This document shows, in pieces, positions 59,800-64,000 of a stretch of DNA of 64,000 bases. The number at the start of each line of letters is the position of its first letter. Positions within the stretch are counted from its first letter, which is position 1. The position numbers were made by a program, and so were the translations under genes. The notes beneath the pieces were generated by a model. The model saw only the letters and a list, made by a program, of their open reading frames with translations. It did not search any database and was not told the origin of the DNA. Source of the DNA: SHAN690 sp038131955 (GTDB lineage: Bacteria; Bacteroidota; Bacteroidia; Flavobacteriales_G; Salibacteraceae); the NCBI GenBank assembly GCA_038131955.1, contig JAYPQK010000001.1, positions 124,001 through 188,000 of the forward strand, given 5' to 3'.

Positions 59800-61007
59800 T
59801 TTTTCTGGTAAACGCGAACGTAATCCAAGATGTATTGATGCTGGTCGTAGGCGTCATCGATGCCCTGAAGACCTCCCCATCCGCCTCCGACGGCTAGGTT
59901 GATGATGATGTTCTGAGGCTTGTTGAACGGCCACTCAAGCTCGTCGGCATTCTTGTCGTAGGTGTAGTAATGCTCTCCGTCGAGATAACCTTCGATACGA
60001 TCAGGGTACCACTCGATAGCGTAAGTGTGGAACTTACTATCCATGCTGTCGACCTTGATCTCACTTCCGATCTGATTGCCCTGCTTGAAGTAGTAGGCAC
60101 GTGTGTGACAAGTAGCATGATTGATTCCGCTACCGGTTGAGTCGTCGATCTCGTAGCCGACACATTCGAGCACATCAATCTCACCACAATACGGCCATGA
60201 AAGCTCATCGCGATATTCATCACCCAAGAGCCATCCAGCAGCCCAGGTACCACGACCCACAGGCACCTTGGCTCTGAATTCTACGCGACCGTAGGTGAAA
60301 GACACCTTTCCTTGCGTGGTCAATCGAGTAGAGGTCCATGGGTTACCCATATCGTCGCGGTGGGCTTCGATGATCAGGGTTCCATTTTCTTGACGAGCAT
60401 TCTCTGTTCGAGGTCCCATGTAGTACTGCGGTTCAAAGTTGCCCCATCCCCAGTTGCCGATGTTGTACGACCACTTGGAGGTATCAGGAAGGCCTTCCCC
60501 ATCGAATTCGTCTGACCAGATGAGTTCCCACTCTTCACCTTCCATGGATTGAGTAAGCGATTTGGGAGTCGGCTTGAACTTCTGGATCAATTCAAAAGAA
60601 ATACTGTCGATGAGCACGTTGGTATCTGCGTGGATCCGTATCGGGTGCTTACCCGTAGCCAAGGGTGAGCCATCTACAGAAACGCTTCCACCGTTCAATG
60701 CTAGCGACCCGGTGATGTTGTAGGTGCGATCATCCGGATTGTTGATATAGTCCTCCAACCAGACATGGGTTTCAGTTCCATTGCCATAGACCGTCACTCG
60801 GTATCGACCGGTTTCGTTCACCTCAAGCTCGAAGTCAAATGGCTTGTCCTTCGAAACTTCATTGGATTCGGCACTGAATCGCTTGACCAGGAGTTCCGTT
60901 TTTGAAGCTGATTCATTGGTAGACTCTTCTTTCGGTTCCGTTGATTGTCCTCCGCAAGAGGTAAGAAGGATGAGGGCTAGGGCTGGCCAGAAATGCGAGG
61001 TTGACAT
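59796..61007 (-). CDS. GH16 endo-beta-1,3-glucanase (laminarinase), lipoprotein
   Basis: A 403-residue lipoprotein (lipobox LLTSC, C18). Residues 35-140 form a CBM-like beta-sandwich, and residues 155-403 are the GH16 jelly roll. The catalytic EIDxxE motif is GEIDVLECVG with nucleophile E276 and acid/base E281. WELIWSDEFDGEGLPDTSKW is the usual laminarinase start of the domain. It would cut beta-1,3-glucan at the cell surface. It follows the transporter gene by 5 bp. Confidence 0.94.
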   Translation of the reverse strand: MSTSHFWPALALILLTSCGGQSTEPKEESTNESASKTELLVKRFSAESNEVSKDKPFDFELEVNETGRYRVTVYGNGTETHVWLEDYINNPDDRTYNITGSLALNGGSVSVDGSPLATGKHPIRIHADTNVLIDSISFELIQKFKPTPKSLTQSMEGEEWELIWSDEFDGEGLPDTSKWSYNIGNWGWGNFEPQYYMGPRTENARQENGTLIIEAHRDDMGNPWTSTRLTTQGKVSFTYGRVEFRAKVPVGRGTWAAGWLLGDEYRDELSWPYCGEIDVLECVGYEIDDSTGSGINHATCHTRAYYFKQGNQIGSEIKVDSMDSKFHTYAIEWYPDRIEGYLDGEHYYTYDKNADELEWPFNKPQNIIINLAVGGGWGGLQGIDDAYDQHQYILDYVRVYQKK

Positions 61008-61012
61008 ATCGT

Positions 61013-62566
61013 TTACTTTACTAGTTGAGCTTCTAATTCTTCGAGGGATTTTCCTTTGGTTTCCGGAATCACTCGGATGATGAAAATGAGTCCCGCCGCA
61101 GCAAAGAGACCGTATATGAGGAAGGTAGCAGAACTACCCAAGGCCTCGAGTTCCCATGGGAAGATCCACTGAACGAGGAAGCTGATCGCTGAGTTTATCA
61201 GTCCCACAAAGGAGATCGCAAAACCTCGGATCGCATTAGGGAACAATTCAGAAAACAATACCCACATAACCGGACCGATGGACACGGCGAAGGAGGCTAC
61301 GAATCCGATGATAGCCCAAAGGATGAGCATAGAATTCATCTTGATGGTAGCCGTAACCAACGGTGACTTGTGCTCGGTGATCTGCTCTTCTGTAAGTACG
61401 GTAGCCAAGGCTGCCGAAAACTCTTTGTCACTTTGATAGACTTGGCCCACCAAAGGTTCGACCGTAGAAGGATCCAGATCTTCGATCATGGAGAAGGTAT
61501 CAGCCTTCACTTCGTAGGTGGCATCGTAAAAACTGTAGGACAGCAGGAACATACAGAGCGCTATACCCGCAACACCAAAACTCAGCAGCGGCTTACGACC
61601 GAGGCGATCGATAAAGAGCATAGCCACGACGGTAAATACCAAGTTCGTCAGACCCACCAAGATCGCTTGAACGAACGAGGCGTCTGTACCGATACCCGAT
61701 TGTTCGAAGATCATCGGAGCATAGAAGAAGACAGAGTTGATTCCCGTGATCTGTTGCAAGACAGCCACCACGATTCCGATAGTTAGCACCAATCTGAGTG
61801 AAGGGTGCAGAAGATCCTTCAGCTTACCCTTGGCTTCGCCTTGGTCAGAATCTTGATTCTTCATTTCTTCCAACACGTGATCGGCCTCTTGTTCAGACGT
61901 CAAACGGCACATGATCTTGCGCGCTTCTTCCTCTTTGCCTTGGAGAATAAGCCATCTCGGGCTTTTCGGAACGAAGAATAGTCCAATGAAATACAGCATG
62001 GCTGGCACGGTTTCTAATCCGAACATCCATCTCCACTCGTTATCACTCAAGCCGAGTGAGGTAACCCATCCGCTGGTCTCCTTGGCATATTGTAAAATGA
62101 GATAATTGGTAAAAAAGGCCAATGAGATACCGATCACGATATTCAGTTGATTGAATGAAACCATCCGACCTCGGAGTTCGGGTGGTGACATTTCCGCGAT
62201 GTACATCGGCGCTAGTATGAGGGATGCTCCTACACCAAATCCACCGATCATTCGTGCTACTACAAGCCAGAAAAAATCAGGAGCAAGGGCTGAGCCTAAA
62301 GCCGAGATAGCGTAAAGGATGGCCGCAATACGCAGCACGGCTCTCCGACCGATCTTGTCGCTCAACGGTCCGGCAAACATCATCGCCAAGGTGGCGCTTA
62401 GGGTTAGTGAAGCTACCGACCATCCCAACTCTAACTTGGTGAGTTGAAACTCCGGCTCAATGAATCCCACTACCCCGGAAATCACCGAGGCATCGAATCC
62501 CATCAACAGCCCTCCGAGGGCCACGATCAGCGCGATCAGCGCGATGACATATCTTTTAGAATGCAT
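61013..62566 (-). CDS. MFS sugar transporter (sugar porter family)
   Basis: A 517-residue, 12-helix transporter of the XylE-like sugar porter family: GGLLMGFDASVISGVVG in TM1, GPLSDKIGRRAVL between TM2 and TM3, PESPRW-like PKSPRWLILQGK, QQITGINSVFFYAP in TM7 and a C-terminal PETKGKSLEE. A loop of about 60 residues between TM9 and TM10 (SMIEDLDPSTVEPLVGQV) is an addition. It is the first gene of the glucan operon and probably imports glucose or short beta-glucans released outside. Confidence 0.93.
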   Translation of the reverse strand: MHSKRYVIALIALIVALGGLLMGFDASVISGVVGFIEPEFQLTKLELGWSVASLTLSATLAMMFAGPLSDKIGRRAVLRIAAILYAISALGSALAPDFFWLVVARMIGGFGVGASLILAPMYIAEMSPPELRGRMVSFNQLNIVIGISLAFFTNYLILQYAKETSGWVTSLGLSDNEWRWMFGLETVPAMLYFIGLFFVPKSPRWLILQGKEEEARKIMCRLTSEQEADHVLEEMKNQDSDQGEAKGKLKDLLHPSLRLVLTIGIVVAVLQQITGINSVFFYAPMIFEQSGIGTDASFVQAILVGLTNLVFTVVAMLFIDRLGRKPLLSFGVAGIALCMFLLSYSFYDATYEVKADTFSMIEDLDPSTVEPLVGQVYQSDKEFSAALATVLTEEQITEHKSPLVTATIKMNSMLILWAIIGFVASFAVSIGPVMWVLFSELFPNAIRGFAISFVGLINSAISFLVQWIFPWELEALGSSATFLIYGLFAAAGLIFIIRVIPETKGKSLEELEAQLVK

Positions 62567-62881
62567 GGTTATCAGGTTTAGATTTCACCACTGATCTCTT
62601 TTCAATTGTGATTGAAAAAATGCTCATTTTCATTCAAACGAACGTCAATAATACCTTTTTTTCAAAAAACTATAAGTATTCAATCTTCTAACTTTTTTGA
62701 CCAACCACTGAAAACCTTTCAATAAATGGCGTTTTTACAAGGGTTTTTATCCATTTTCATCAATGCGATACGGTCCAAACATTTTCAGAAAAAACCATCT
62801 TTTGGTACTTTCTACTATTTCAATTTCAAGCTTGTCTCTACCGAATCCTCGATAGGTGATTGCAAAATCTCTCAACCCGAC
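62567..62881. promoter_or_regulatory. Control region of the glucan operon
   Basis: About 300 AT-rich bases between the transporter gene and the divergent lipoprotein gene. The sequence contains TTGAA...TTCAA dyads (around 62605-62640), a TGAAAACCTTTCA palindrome near 62710, and a minus-strand TATTATTG box at 62645-62652. It holds no gene. Regulator binding is likely, but the regulator is not in the window. Confidence 0.4.
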
Positions 62882-62889
62882 TATTTTTG
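62882..62889 (+). promoter_or_regulatory. -7 box for the MORN-type lipoprotein
   Basis: TATTTTTG is a perfect TAnnTTTG, 5 nt before ATG 62895, so transcription would begin at or just before the start codon. Confidence 0.7.
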
Positions 62890-62894
62890 AGCGC

Positions 62895-63341
62895 ATGAAG
62901 GCAAAGAGTTGGTGGTGGGCCATGGTCATGGCAATCGTCCTGATGGCTTGTGAAAAGGAGCCCGAGCGCGTGGTGACGGAACAATGGAGCGAGACGCAGC
63001 CCAAACTGGTGTCGTACTATCTGGAGCAGGATAACCAACGCATGAAAGTGAAGGAGGAAAAGTTTTACCAAGATGGCACGCGAGAGTATGTCGGTGGCTT
63101 TGACGAGAAGGGCTTGCGTCATGGAGAATGGCGTTATTATTACGATTCCGGTCAGCTCTGGAGTTTAGGAGGTTATGATCATGGTCTGAAGGAAGGAAAG
63201 AAGGAAGTTTATTGGCCGGATGGCACGAAGCGCTATGAGGGTCAATTCAAGGAAGACCTCAAATCGGGCACTTGGACCTTCTACAATCCGGACGGCACGG
63301 TACTCCAAAAGATGAATTTCGACGCCCAACAGGCGGACTAG
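62895..63341 (+). CDS. MORN-repeat lipoprotein (YwqK-like)
   Basis: A 148-residue lipoprotein (VLMAC lipobox) with three MORN-variant repeats: GGFDEKGLRHGEWRYYYDSG, GGYDHGLKEGKKEVYWPDGT, GQFKEDLKSGTWTFYNPDGT. The repeat matches the YwqK antitoxin family by sequence, but export as a lipoprotein argues against an antitoxin role here. Start at 62895 is fixed by the promoter box; the upstream ATG at 62856 lies before it. Confidence 0.85.
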   Translation: MKAKSWWWAMVMAIVLMACEKEPERVVTEQWSETQPKLVSYYLEQDNQRMKVKEEKFYQDGTREYVGGFDEKGLRHGEWRYYYDSGQLWSLGGYDHGLKEGKKEVYWPDGTKRYEGQFKEDLKSGTWTFYNPDGTVLQKMNFDAQQAD

Positions 63342-63361
63342 GCAATTGCCCTCAGCGTTGT

Positions 63362-63369
63362 TACCTTCG
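63362..63369 (+). promoter_or_regulatory. -7-like box for dnaG
   Basis: TACCTTCG matches TAnnTTTG at all but one base and lies 6 nt before the dnaG ATG. Confidence 0.5.
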
Positions 63370-63375
63370 TAAGGT

Positions 63376-64000
63376 ATGATCCCTCCACACAAGGTTGATG
63401 AAATATTGAATGCGGCTCGCATCGACGAGGTTGTTGGCGAGTTTGTCAACCTCAAGAAGTCGGGGTCGAGTCTCAAGGGTCTGAGTCCATGGACGGATGA
63501 GAAGACCCCATCCTTCATGGTATCCCCGGCCAAAGGGATTTTCAAGGATTTCAGTTCGGGCAAGGGCGGTAACGTCGTCACCTTCCTCATGGAGCACGAG
63601 CACTTCAACTACCCCGAGGCATTGCGTTGGCTCGCGCAGCGATACAACATCGAAATCGAGGAAGAGCAACCCACTCCTGAACAACAGGAGGCAAGAAACG
63701 AGCGTGAAAGTTTGTATGTGATCAATGACTTTGCACAAAAGTGGTTCAGTGATCAGCTCTGGGAAACGGAAGAGGGTCAGCAGATCGGGTTGAGCTACTT
63801 TAAGGAACGCGACTTTAAAGAGAGTGCGATCAAGAAGTTTCAGTTGGGCTACAACCCGGACGACTATCAAGTGCTGACGAACGAAGCCAGCGAACGCGGT
63901 TATAAGGATGAATACCTGCTAGCGACGGCGCTGGTCAAGGAAAAGAACGGAAGGAAATACGACGGATACAAGGGGCGAGTGATCTTTCCCATCCACAACC
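63376..64000 (+). CDS. dnaG: DNA primase, N-terminal part (cut by window edge), without zinc ligands
   Basis: 208 residues of a DnaG primase are present, starting MIPPHKVDEILNAARIDEVV. The CHC2 zinc-finger fold is recognisable (LKKSGSSLKGLSPWTDEKTP, GIFKDFSSGKGGNVVTFLME), but the four ligands are replaced: S37, T40, D58 and S61 stand where Cys, His, Cys and Cys are expected. The same loss is usual in flavobacterial DnaG proteins as I know them. The following segment leads into the TOPRIM core (GRVIFPIHN) at the edge. It primes lagging-strand synthesis. Confidence 0.93.
   Translation, partial: MIPPHKVDEILNAARIDEVVGEFVNLKKSGSSLKGLSPWTDEKTPSFMVSPAKGIFKDFSSGKGGNVVTFLMEHEHFNYPEALRWLAQRYNIEIEEEQPTPEQQEARNERESLYVINDFAQKWFSDQLWETEEGQQIGLSYFKERDFKESAIKKFQLGYNPDDYQVLTNEASERGYKDEYLLATALVKEKNGRKYDGYKGRVIFPIHN

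Noticed and set aside
62895..63341. A toxin-antitoxin antitoxin (YwqK annotation)
   Set aside because: The protein has a lipobox and no toxin gene lies beside it; the MORN-like repeat alone does not show an antitoxin role.

Overview
The window looks like a chromosome segment from a marine member of the Bacteroidota, most likely order Flavobacteriales. The evidence is the TAnnTTTG-type -7 promoter boxes in front of many genes, several proteins with type IX secretion (T9SS) C-terminal sorting domains, a PorP/SprF protein, an RprXY-like two-component pair, and a DnaG primase whose zinc ligands are replaced. No rRNA or CRISPR array was seen. Two intact tRNAs were found: tRNA-Ala(GGC) at 3429-3502 and initiator tRNA-fMet at 31713-31785.

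Layout. 1-1.4 kb: an edge-truncated fructosamine/ketosamine kinase and a glutathione peroxidase. 1.44-3.5 kb: a tRNA-Ala locus rebuilt by two nested insertions. The first is a small GIY-YIG nuclease unit whose leading tRNA copy carries a 32-nt hairpin in the D-loop. The second is a 1.7-kb integrase element that duplicates the tRNA 5' part and supplies a new promoter. 3.7-5.0 kb: a toxin-antitoxin pair (HTH + DUF6922-like antitoxin, AbiEii-type nucleotidyltransferase) behind two TAAAC-N6-GTTTA operators. 5-13.9 kb: secreted proteins, tandem Cys-rich lipoproteins, a Nudix hydrolase, then a tightly overlapping run panD, flippase-like gene, rfaE2, sufE, sufT-like, DUF2480, a frameshifted secreted protein, a TonB-type receptor and a methyltransferase. 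13.9-31.5 kb: purF, two large T9SS proteins, 3-hydroxyanthranilate dioxygenase, the RprXY-like pair facing a secreted target gene across an array of phased TTAAC repeats, an ALDH8-like aldehyde dehydrogenase that fits the same tryptophan/kynurenine route, and paaZ/paaY-like genes.

31.7-50.5 kb: a visibly more AT-rich island that starts at tRNA-fMet. It encodes T9SS surface proteins with near-identical 80-residue HYR-like repeats, a giant adhesin - PorP/SprF - OmpA cassette (46495 down to 36350), a small six-repeat DUF6150-like protein, lipoproteins and a SPOR-like protein. Copies and fragments of one T9SS C-terminal sequence with its terminator are scattered through it. A scrambled stretch at 42.0-42.4 kb breaks the adhesin and is probably a collapsed repeat.

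50.5-64 kb: pheT, then remnants of a LysR regulator and a methyltransferase around an alpha/beta hydrolase and a GNAT gene. Next comes a four-gene beta-1,3-glucan (laminarin-type) operon: MFS transporter, GH16 and GH30 lipoproteins, and a cytoplasmic GH149-like glucan phosphorylase, with no SusC/SusD pair. Last are a MORN-type lipoprotein and the start of dnaG.

Three genes appear broken by single-base shifts or a repeat collapse, so part of the apparent decay may be sequence or assembly error.
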